Assembly: GCA_002368795.1 (NCBI GenBank)
Contig: DFFG01000019.1
Coordinates: 1-20,872, forward strand
From: Eubacterium sp. UBA3782
Lineage (GTDB): Bacteria; Bacillota; Clostridia; Lachnospirales; Lachnospiraceae
Reading direction: 5' to 3'
DNA length: 20,872 nt
Shown here piece by piece: positions 15,083 through 20,872 of the stretch. A model generated the notes under the pieces. It did no database searches. It was not told the DNA's origin and saw nothing but the letters and a program-made list of their open reading frames with translations. The position numbers were made by a program, and so were the translations under genes. Each line of letters opens with the position of its first letter. The first letter of the stretch is position 1.

Positions 15083-16423
15083 TCATTGTGCAGGGCTGTT
15101 TCCGGCATGCTCTGCCACATAGGCTTCCAGATATCGCATGCGGGTCTCCAGATCCCGTTTTTCCTCCTCATTGGCACTGCCGTCACAGGCAATGAAAAGC
15201 TGCCCGATCTCATTTTGCAAATGCAGACAGCGTGCAGAAAAGTCCGAAGGCTTTTTCGCTGTCAGCTGCTCTGTGATCTGGCGGTCTGCCTGACACAGGA
15301 TATTCAGGGTGAAGGGGATCTTCTTCTCATAGGTCACAGAGTACAGGTTCTCCTCCTCGATCCTCCGCCTCATCTCGGACTTCGTAAGTCCTGTACCGCA
15401 GCAGGCATTGATAGCCTCGGCCTCCTGACGGGCAAGAAATCCATCCGATTCCGCCAGATAAAGCAAAAAGTCCAGAAGCTCCGCCTGAAATGCATCCCGG
15501 AGTGTAAAATTCTCCCTCTCCTTCATGCGGATCACGCGGTCCGCCTCATCTGCAAGCGCCAGCCATTCTTCCGTCTTTGTCAGCAGCTGGTCTCCCTGCT
15601 TCCTGGGCTTCTTGTATCCGTCCTTCCCCGGCATTGGTTTTCCGGCATAAATCATCTCCCGCAAAGCGCGGGTCAGGTAACGCATTGAGTCGGGACGGTA
15701 AAAACCTTCCCTCTGGCTCGCCTCGATCTGGTACTGGAACAGTCCGTCGACCTGCCTTGCGACCGCCTCAAAGATACGCTGCCCGGCTTCATCCAGATCC
15801 GGATCGCCCATCGGTTCGTACTCGCCGATCTCCAGCTTCTCATTGCGGAAGCGCTTCATCATGTCCTCATACGTCGGCCAGTCTACCTCCACGGCAGGCG
15901 TCTCCTCCGCCTTTACACCGGCTGCCAGCAGGTTATAGCGCTGACAGTCCATCAGTGCCCGGTTCGTGATCAGGCCTGCATTCAGGAAAAAACGGTCTGT
16001 CTCTGAGCAGATCCCTAGCAGCGTGACCTCCTTTGTCATCAAAGAAATCGTACACAGAAAATCCTCGAGATCCTTGGCCATTCCCCGCTCCTGACAAGTC
16101 AGAAGGAAAAAGCTGCTGCATCTGGGAATCCGGTGAAGCAGTCCCAGCACCTTGTACTGACTATTCACATGATAATGCAGCATATAGCGAATGGAATTTT
16201 CCGGCTCCTCAAGGCCGAGCAGCTCCCCCGTGCCTCGCACGATGATGTCTCGCTCTTCCTCATCCGCCATAACATAGGCCGGCACACAGGCCTCCAGGAT
16301 ATCATAGCGCATAAGCTCCCACAGATCCTCCATGGTCCACATCCTGCCCCCGGCATACAGACTCAGATTTAGGGAAAACAGCTCCTCCCGAAGTGTTTTT
16401 GCTCCATCCCGAATGACACCCAT
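15083..16423 (-). CDS. TerB-like protein
   Basis: This 446-residue soluble protein has a C-terminal helical region (about 312-440) resembling TerB, the tellurite-resistance/stress fold also found in DjlA. Two acidic motifs support it: LLYLAESDGFLARQEAEAI (321-339) and LFIACDGSANEEEKRDLE (409-426). These are the paired D-G helices of a TerB pseudo-dimer. The N-terminal 300 residues are mixed helix and strand with no family I recognise; CSSFFLLTC and VTLLGIC suggest a buried alpha/beta core. The frame opens at 16480, but that ATG has no ribosome binding site and lies inside a tandem repeat; the ATG at 16423 has GAGAGGAG about ten bases upstream. First gene of the TerB/J/HIRAN operon. The TerB call is moderate confidence. 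Confidence 0.72.
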   Translation of the reverse strand: MGVIRDGAKTLREELFSLNLSLYAGGRMWTMEDLWELMRYDILEACVPAYVMADEEERDIIVRGTGELLGLEEPENSIRYMLHYHVNSQYKVLGLLHRIPRCSSFFLLTCQERGMAKDLEDFLCTISLMTKEVTLLGICSETDRFFLNAGLITNRALMDCQRYNLLAAGVKAEETPAVEVDWPTYEDMMKRFRNEKLEIGEYEPMGDPDLDEAGQRIFEAVARQVDGLFQYQIEASQREGFYRPDSMRYLTRALREMIYAGKPMPGKDGYKKPRKQGDQLLTKTEEWLALADEADRVIRMKERENFTLRDAFQAELLDFLLYLAESDGFLARQEAEAINACCGTGLTKSEMRRRIEEENLYSVTYEKKIPFTLNILCQADRQITEQLTAKKPSDFSARCLHLQNEIGQLFIACDGSANEEEKRDLETRMRYLEAYVAEHAGNSPAQ

Positions 16424-16450
16424 CCGCCTGACTCTCCTCTCTGCAAGGCT

Positions 16451-16572
16451 GCGATCATCACATCCCTCGCCTGCGGTCATAACGATCCGTGGCCGCGATC
16501 ACCGCATATTGCACCAGCGGTCATTACGATCCGTGGCCGCGATCATTGCATCTCGTACCTGCACGCATTACT
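16451..16572. repeat. 44-bp tandem repeat upstream of the TerB/J/HIRAN operon
   Basis: Units begin at 16451, 16495 and 16539, each with GCGATCA..(G)CAT. The first two continue into GCGGTCAT.ACGATCCGTGGCC, which is nearly identical over 35 bases (16473-16507 and 16517-16551); the third is partial. The array lies 28-150 bp upstream of the TerB-like start codon, inside the predicted leader. Partial dyad symmetry within units suggests a protein- or RNA-structure site. Confidence 0.7.
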
Positions 16573-16596
16573 TTTCTTGAGTATATCACATTTGTA

Positions 16597-16683
16597 ATCC
16601 GGCAGGAAATCCGCCGTTCCTTTGAGGCGGCCTGAAACTTTCTGCAAAGAGCCCTGCCGTGGGTTCGACTCCCACTGCCGGAT
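16597..16683 (+). tRNA. tRNA-like element, probably degenerate or non-canonical
   Basis: The ends form a perfect acceptor-like stem (TCCGGCA at 16598-16604 with TGCCGGA at 16676-16682, plus a flanking A-T pair). Before the 3' strand is a perfect T arm: GTGGG-TTCGACT-CCCAC with a seven-base loop. A long-stem D-arm-like hairpin (CCGCC with GGCGG, 16611-16630) recalls the D arm of tRNA-Sec. The middle, however, has no five-pair, seven-base anticodon arm; only CTTT-CTGC-AAAG is possible. No CCA follows. At 85 nt it suggests a class II or tRNA-Sec-like ancestor with a lost anticodon arm, or a tRNA-shaped regulatory RNA. It could equally be transcribed from the minus strand as part of the TerB leader. 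Confidence 0.4.
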
Positions 16684-16694
16684 CGACTACAAAA

Positions 16695-16738
16695 AGGATA
16701 GCACAGGTCTCCCGGAAAAATGTCGCCGGAAAAGCGAC
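16695..16738 (-). promoter_or_regulatory. Shared island promoter, copy 3: palindrome plus -10
   Basis: On the minus strand GTCGC-TTTTCCG-GCGAC (16722-16738) is followed by 21 bp and TATCCT (16695-16700). It should drive the TerB/J/HIRAN operon with a leader of about 265 bases that crosses the tRNA-like element and the 44-bp repeats. The palindrome followed by ATTTTT could also end transcripts coming from the lipoprotein operon. Confidence 0.55.
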
Positions 16739-16979
16739 GCGGATCCTTGCGGATAAATGGCATGCTCCGCCATGTAATTTAACGGAACAGAACGAAATAG
16801 AGCCACTAACCCAATACTTGTTAACATGAGATTTTCCCTTTCGCGATAAATACAAGCACAACGGCAGTCTGTTCCATAAAAAGAAGGATCTGGTGCCATT
16901 ACGCAGCAGGTCCTCCTTTTCCGGCAGTCCTGCAGCTTTCATCAGCTGCAGCCTGTCGTTCGTATCGTATTTTCCTTTA
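16739..16979. other. Spacer between the lipoprotein operon and the island
   Basis: No gene is firmly supported. A minus-strand frame starts at 16987 inside the lipoprotein stop codon region (ATGGCTGA) and reads MADKGKYDTNDRLQLMKAAG and onward. Its first 33 codons look protein-like, but then it becomes Ser/Cys/Trp-rich and runs into the tRNA-like element. It may be a decayed or frameshifted small gene. A second short frame (16687-16899) has AAGGAGG 12 bases upstream but no recognisable product. Confidence 0.3.
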
Positions 16980-18335
16980 TCAGCCATTTTCCTTTGTTGT
17001 ATTTAGAACTACCTTCGCCAGATCACCGCTGTACGTATGAGACAGTCCTTCCATCTGTGCCAGCGAATAAGAGTACATGATTCTATCATCCGTATCCATG
17101 AAGTAGAACATATATAGCTCTATAATGTTATTGTTCTTTTCCGCAAGAAGCCGAAGGATCCTTCCTGGATAAGCGTCCAGATAGGTGTATTCCGATTCTC
17201 CGCAGACCTCTACCCCATCAAACCCGTCAAGCATGTACTTTAAGTATTCCTTCTCTGCCTGCTCAAACGTAACCTCTTCCGATGTAACATTCATATAATT
17301 CAGCTGAACATATGCTTTTGTATTCTCCAGCTGATCCAGCGCAAATCCTATCATCTGCTCTTCTTCGTTGCTGGTTTTTTGATAATAATCCGGAATCGGA
17401 ATAAGCAGATGGCCAAAGCTCGTCTCTTGGCAGGTATTCAGATCAAATCCATTATAATCAGGAAGCTCGAATTTCTTCAGCAGCTCTTCCTTGTCTGCAG
17501 TCTGCCCTTCTTGCGATGCAGAAGCGCTGGCGCTATCTGCAATTTCATTATTCGCGGCCGACTGTTCGTCATTTTCCGATCCGTTCTCGTTTTCCACATC
17601 CTCGGCGGCTGCAGCTGGCTGATCGTCGGTTTTCTCTGTTCCGCTGTCATTGGCTGTATCACCAGAACCATCCCCGTCAGAAACGCTTTCCTCATCCGCC
17701 TCTCCCTGGGGCGTATCGGTTCCGACCAAACTGTTGAGGCTGTCATAATATGCAGGAAGCCCTCCGTACATTGCATTCATTTCCTCATCAGAAAGATTCT
17801 GCACGACCCAGGACTGATCTGCTTTTTTCAGTGAAAGCTCAGCCGCCATCTGGATCCGGCTTTCTGCATTTTTCTCTATTTCTTCATTGAAAATCTGCAG
17901 ATAGATCCGCTCAGCTTCTCTTGTCTGTTCTTCCTTATCCTTGTCAGAGAATACAACCGCGATCATTTCTGTGATCGTGCGGGCCAAAACATTGTTCATT
18001 ACCGCAGAATAATTATAGGCAGTAAATGTAACCTTTACATGTGCGGTATCCCCTTCAACGGTCTCCTCTTCGATTTCATAATCAAATGTTCTGAGCGTAT
18101 CGCCCATCTGTTTCAGGATCTCTTCGCTATAATCGTCTCCATCTTCACGCAGGAAATCCTCGGCACGAATGGAATCACCTTCATAGACCTGGGCGATCGT
18201 ATCTGCATCATCTGCCTTTACTGCATCCAGAAAAGCCCCTACGACTTCTGAAGGTGATGCCTGACTGCCGCATCCGGCAAGTCCCAGAAAAGCATAACTC
18301 AGAAAGATCAGAAAAAAGCCCAGTTTCTTTTTCAA
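16980..18335 (-). CDS. Lipoprotein with two extracellular domains
   Basis: This 451-residue protein has a lipoprotein signal peptide ending in LAGC (Cys22). An N-terminal domain (about 28-205) resembles the NTF2-like DUF4878/DUF5105-type lipoproteins: VVGAFLDAVKADDADTIAQV, later SWVVQNLSDEEMNAMYGGLP. An acidic, low-complexity linker (206-285) leads to a second domain (about 290-451, with IPIPDYYQK and YPGRILRLL), possibly PsbP/DUF1795-like. It is probably a cell-surface protein of unknown ligand. The start is a TTG codon: AGGAGG lies seven bases before it and no ATG is in the right place. It follows the DUF6591-type lipoprotein gene by 52 bp with no terminator between, so they are probably co-transcribed. 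Confidence 0.82.
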   Translation of the reverse strand: MKKKLGFFLIFLSYAFLGLAGCGSQASPSEVVGAFLDAVKADDADTIAQVYEGDSIRAEDFLREDGDDYSEEILKQMGDTLRTFDYEIEEETVEGDTAHVKVTFTAYNYSAVMNNVLARTITEMIAVVFSDKDKEEQTREAERIYLQIFNEEIEKNAESRIQMAAELSLKKADQSWVVQNLSDEEMNAMYGGLPAYYDSLNSLVGTDTPQGEADEESVSDGDGSGDTANDSGTEKTDDQPAAAAEDVENENGSENDEQSAANNEIADSASASASQEGQTADKEELLKKFELPDYNGFDLNTCQETSFGHLLIPIPDYYQKTSNEEEQMIGFALDQLENTKAYVQLNYMNVTSEEVTFEQAEKEYLKYMLDGFDGVEVCGESEYTYLDAYPGRILRLLAEKNNNIIELYMFYFMDTDDRIMYSYSLAQMEGLSHTYSGDLAKVVLNTTKENG

Positions 18336-18387
18336 ACCAATACCTCCTCTTCTTTTCCAACCATTTAATTTCTAAGCAGCTTATCTC

Positions 18388-19716
18388 TTACTCATATATT
18401 TCCAGCAGTTTTTTGTTGATCCGGTTTTCTGCATCCAGCAGATACTCATAATCCGCTGTTGTAAGCTCATCATCGGTCTCATAGTCGGATGCTTCTGTGA
18501 GGAATTCTGTGTAGCGGTTGGCAAAATCTGTATATTCATCCAGCATAGCTGCTGAGTCCTCTGCGTCGTTAAACCGCTTCATAAAGTCAACATATTCCGT
18601 CATGAACGCTTCGTATGAATCGACAAATTCCTTGACTTCCGCACTGACCTCACTTGATGCTGCTGTCTCTGTTTCTGTATCTGCCTCATTCCCGGCCGCT
18701 TCTTCGGTCTCTTCAGCAGCTTCAGATGCCTCCGCCGTTTCCGTCTCTTCTTCAGGTTCCTCCGGTGCATCCAGAATCACGCCAAGGCTCCTGCTCTTTT
18801 CATCATACGTGGCATAGATATTGTAGCCAGCCTCATTATCTGCCGAATAAAAGCCTTCATACTCATCAGAATCGACCGTAAAGCCCAATTCCTTACACTG
18901 ACTGATATATTCATTAAACTTATCCATTGAAAAACCGAAGGCCTCGAACATAAAGCAGTCTTCATCATCCCTTCCATCCTCTTTAATAATCGGAGAATCC
19001 GGCTTCGGGATCAGCTCACCAAGAGGAGTTTGGGACCAGTAAACTGCCGTCTCCGTCTCTGTTTCTTTTGAGTACTTATCTGAATGGAAATCGTAGTATT
19101 CCGTGTAGATCTTCTCGTCCTTTACGTAACTGATCGTAGCAATATCCGGCTCGACATAGCCAAAGTGCTCGATATTTTTGAGATAGTAATATCCCGTATA
19201 ATAGTGCAGATTAATATTTTCTGCCTTCTCTCCAGGCAGCACAAGCATATCCGTTTCTACACTGGCGCCGATCGGCATCTCCTTTAACTGTTTCACATCA
19301 TCCTCTGTCAGTTCGAGGAGCTCTGTCACTTCTGCATAGTATTTTTCTTTCTCCTCATCTGTTACAGAATCCTTTTCGGAAAAGGTAATCTCAAAACCTG
19401 CAAGCGCATAGGGAGAATTGTTTTCAATGCTCAGGAGGACATATCGCTCACCATCGACGATTCCTTCATCCACGTTCCATGCAATGTCTGCAATGTCCAG
19501 ATAGTCTTTCTCCTTCTCTTCCTCTTCCGCAGAGGATGCAGAAGCCGCTTCACTGCTTACTTCCTCTGCTGCGCTCTGGCCCACAGATGCCGATCCAGTC
19601 ACACTTTCACCTGCAGATGATGCAGCCGAAGCTGAAGAAGCAGCGCTGCCTCCGCAGCCGGCAATCATTGTCACCACCATCACACCTGCCAACAAGCTTA
19701 CGATTCTCTTTTTCAT
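18388..19716 (-). CDS. DUF6591-like lipoprotein
   Basis: This 442-residue protein has a lipoprotein signal ending in IAGC (Cys21), then a Ser/Ala/Glu-rich spacer (22-68). A beta-rich domain follows (about 72-215, LDIADIAWNVDEGIV and VLLSIENNSPYALAGFEI). A segment at about 230-318 (PLGELIPKPDSP; later EYISQCKELGFTVDSDEYEG and YNIYATYD) matches my memory of DUF6591 proteins. An acidic linker and a helical C-terminal region (360-440) with two copies of a Y..F-rich helix complete it. The frame opens at 19752, but the ATG at 19716 has AGGAG eight bases upstream and starts a normal signal peptide. It follows the HTH regulator by 98 bp. Role unknown; probably envelope-associated. Confidence 0.85.
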   Translation of the reverse strand: MKKRIVSLLAGVMVVTMIAGCGGSAASSASAASSAGESVTGSASVGQSAAEEVSSEAASASSAEEEEKEKDYLDIADIAWNVDEGIVDGERYVLLSIENNSPYALAGFEITFSEKDSVTDEEKEKYYAEVTELLELTEDDVKQLKEMPIGASVETDMLVLPGEKAENINLHYYTGYYYLKNIEHFGYVEPDIATISYVKDEKIYTEYYDFHSDKYSKETETETAVYWSQTPLGELIPKPDSPIIKEDGRDDEDCFMFEAFGFSMDKFNEYISQCKELGFTVDSDEYEGFYSADNEAGYNIYATYDEKSRSLGVILDAPEEPEEETETAEASEAAEETEEAAGNEADTETETAASSEVSAEVKEFVDSYEAFMTEYVDFMKRFNDAEDSAAMLDEYTDFANRYTEFLTEASDYETDDELTTADYEYLLDAENRINKKLLEIYE

Positions 19717-19741
19717 TTGCAATTCTCCTCTCCTGTCATCA

Positions 19742-19755
19742 ATAGTTAACACTAT
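19742..19755. promoter_or_regulatory. Candidate operator between the HTH regulator and the lipoprotein genes
   Basis: ATAGT-TAAC-ACTAT is a perfect 5-4-5 inverted repeat, 26 bp before the lipoprotein start codon. A nearby TCTGCA..TGCAGA palindrome also lies in the gap. Either could be a site for the adjacent HTH regulator; this is inference from position. Confidence 0.3.
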
Positions 19756-19814
19756 CCATCATCGCGTCTTCTGCATTTGCAGAGGCACTTTGCTATGAAG
19801 CAAATAAAGGTTTT

Positions 19815-20399
19815 TCAATCCTTCCCTGCCATTGCCCTGATGTGCATGATATCCTGCCGGAATGTCTCGTCTGTGCGATACTCTTCTCTGGCTCCGTCCA
19901 GATATATCCTGACCAGATCACTGCTGGTACTGCCAAGCTTTTCCGTTATGATTTTGGTGGAGCAACCCATATCGTTCAGCATGTAGATCAGCTCCAGCTG
20001 TGCCCTCACGATCCGGTTTCTCCCGGCGGATAGCAGCAGCTCTGTTTTTTCTATATCAAAATAGGATGCTGCAGCACTCAGCAATCGCCAGAATGGATCG
20101 TCCCGTTCCCTGCATTCTGCCCTGAGCTGCTCCTCAAGCCGAAGCATCAAAAGCTTTAAATCACCAGAAACTTCGGCTGTCTCTCCTGACACATCCTCGC
20201 GCCCGAGCAGGGAGTCCACCGTAATGCCAAAGAACTTTGCCAGAGCGATCAGGTTCTCGATCTTTGGAGCGCCGGAGCCGTTTTCCCATTTGGTAATCAC
20301 CTGTCTGGACACATCGATCCGCTCCGCCAGCTGTTCCTGGCTCATGCCGCGTCCGGTGCGCAGTTCCTTCAGTCTGTTTGAAAATTCTGTCATGTTCAT
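19815..20399 (-). CDS. XRE-family HTH transcriptional regulator
   Basis: This 194-residue protein has a textbook Cro/CI-type helix-turn-helix at about 10-66: LKELRTGRGMSQEQLAERI, VSRQVITKWENG (recognition helix), then LIALAKFFGITVDSLLG. The C-terminal 125 residues are helical, without a peptidase, cupin or membrane segment, and may serve in dimerisation or ligand sensing. The start is either the ATG at 20399 or the one at 20393; AAGGAG and AGGAG in the same purine-rich stretch suit both. It precedes two lipoprotein genes in the same direction without an obvious terminator, so it may control them. A minus-strand TTGTTC-N17-TATGCT lies just upstream but would leave almost no leader. Confidence 0.92.
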   Translation of the reverse strand: MNMTEFSNRLKELRTGRGMSQEQLAERIDVSRQVITKWENGSGAPKIENLIALAKFFGITVDSLLGREDVSGETAEVSGDLKLLMLRLEEQLRAECRERDDPFWRLLSAAASYFDIEKTELLLSAGRNRIVRAQLELIYMLNDMGCSTKIITEKLGSTSSDLVRIYLDGAREEYRTDETFRQDIMHIRAMAGKD

Positions 20400-20465
20400 T
20401 CTCCTCTTCTCCTTCTAAGCATAAATTTTCACACAATTCTGAACAAGAAACTGCGGATTCCATCC

Positions 20466-20484
20466 GGGCTACTTTCCGTAGCCC
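20466..20484 (-). promoter_or_regulatory. Perfect hairpin upstream of the HTH regulator gene
   Basis: GGGCTAC (20466-20472) pairs with GTAGCCC (20478-20484) around five bases, about 70 bp before the regulator start codon. No T-run follows. It could be an operator for autoregulation or a leader structure. Confidence 0.35.
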
Positions 20485-20540
20485 TTTCGCCCGACCGACT
20501 GTAAAACACATTTGTCATTTCTGATGCAAACGTACCGAAA

Positions 20541-20581
20541 AAAACCTTGGAAATCTATTTCTAAGATTTTTCCAAGGTTTT
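20541..20581 (-). terminator. Terminator of a minus-strand gene beyond the right edge
   Basis: AAAACCTTGGAAA (20541-20553) pairs perfectly with TTTCCAAGGTTTT (20569-20581); an inner AATCT/AGATT stem extends it. On the minus strand the stem ends in a run of Ts. It separates the HTH regulator from whatever lies to the right. Confidence 0.7.
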
Positions 20582-20596
20582 GTGTCGGATTATGGA

Positions 20597-20668
20597 GTTG
20601 AGTATTACGTTGAGTATTACGTTGAGTATTGCGTTGAGTATTGCGTTGAGTATTGCGTTGAGTATTGA
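20597..20668. repeat. 12-bp tandem repeat, six copies
   Basis: Six head-to-tail units of GTTGAGTATTRC run from 20597 to 20668; the first two end in AC, the next three in GC, the last is GTTGAGTATTGA. The period is a multiple of three, so frames through it stay open. One, 20592-20684, would encode a 30-residue Leu-Ser-Ile-Thr/Ala repeat peptide, but it has no ribosome binding site. The nearby direct repeats CTACAAATTGTT (20685-20696 and 20712-20723) are part of the same repeat-rich spacer. Confidence 0.85.
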
Positions 20669-20760
20669 CTTGAAGGTTGGTTAGCTACAAATTGTTTAGT
20701 TTAGCACTCAACTACAAATTGTTCCTCTTGGAAATTTGTATCTGTCCTTTTTCTGCATTT

Positions 20761-20872
20761 CAAGAACGCCTCGGCGTTCTTGCCGCGACGCGCACGGTGC
20801 GTAAGCACCTCCCACTGTGTTCGTCTGCGTCTCCGCTGTCGCTCCGGTCGGCGCTAAACGAACGTCCACCGG
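20761..20872. repeat. Dispersed structured repeat, copy 2
   Basis: The first 68 bases match 4251-4318 with four mismatches. Here the internal hairpin is one pair longer (GGTGC-GTAA-GCACC). Similarity to copy 1 ends near 20828, but the element appears to continue to the window edge, where ACGAACGTCCACCGG looks like one half of another palindrome. No gene is seen from 20669 to the end. Confidence 0.7.

Noticed and set aside
16597..16683. Standard functional tRNA-Ser, tRNA-Leu or tRNA-Sec
   Set aside because: No normal five-pair anticodon stem with seven-base loop, no TCA anticodon, and no CCA end can be placed.
16586..16987. 133-codon minus-strand frame after the lipoprotein gene
   Set aside because: The second half is read through the tRNA-like element (GVEPTAGL-type sequence, a usual artefact). 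Only the first third looks protein-like, so it is at most a decayed gene.
20597..20668. Possible CRISPR array
   Set aside because: The 12-bp units are contiguous without spacers, and no cas gene is present.
4251..20828. Direct repeats as attachment sites of an integrative element
   Set aside because: No integrase, relaxase, phage or plasmid gene lies between them, and the repeat has a self-contained hairpin structure typical of a dispersed element.

Overview
The window looks like a chromosomal segment from a clostridial Firmicute, most likely a Lachnospiraceae-type anaerobe. This rests on strong AGGAGG-type ribosome binding sites, moderately high GC with TATAAT-like promoters, a MepA-type MATE pump, DUF5058- and DUF6591-type proteins, and Ser/Ala/Glu-rich lipoproteins. 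The taxonomic call is an inference from protein style, not from a marker gene. No rRNA, CRISPR array, integrase or transposase was seen. All genes except the MATE pump are on the minus strand.

Layout. 1-4200: a flavodoxin-family protein, an MFS transporter and a divergent MATE efflux pump, separated by hairpin-rich spacers and clear terminators. 4250-6300: a membrane-anchored HtrA/DegP-type protease, followed upstream by a 193-bp imperfect palindrome; part of the same palindrome family lies at the window's left edge. 6301-9176: a tight three-gene operon (DUF5058-like membrane protein, second membrane protein, M20 metallopeptidase). 9547-16423: the most unusual part. 16980-20399: a HTH regulator followed by two lipoprotein genes, probably one operon. 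20400-20872: a terminator, a 12-bp tandem repeat and a second copy of a dispersed repeat first seen at 4251.

The 9.5-16.4 kb island has three transcription units read in the same direction: (i) a TerB-like protein, a coiled-coil J-domain protein and a HIRAN-domain protein; (ii) a small HTH-like protein and a caspase-like (C14) protease; (iii) a single-pass membrane protein with a long acidic cytoplasmic arm and an extracellular coiled coil plus OB-like domain. Each unit is preceded by the same element: an inverted repeat GTCGC-N7-GCGAC, then exactly 21 bp, then a good -10 hexamer (TATACT, GATAAT, TATCCT), with no recognisable -35. The palindrome centre falls near -42, where class II activators bind. 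This suggests that the three units form one activator-controlled regulon. It is the best candidate for an undescribed system: a stress-response or defence module linking chaperone-like (TerB/J), damage-recognition-like (HIRAN) and caspase-like functions.

Between the island and the lipoprotein operon lie a 44-bp tandem repeat and a tRNA-shaped element with perfect acceptor and T arms but no normal anticodon arm.
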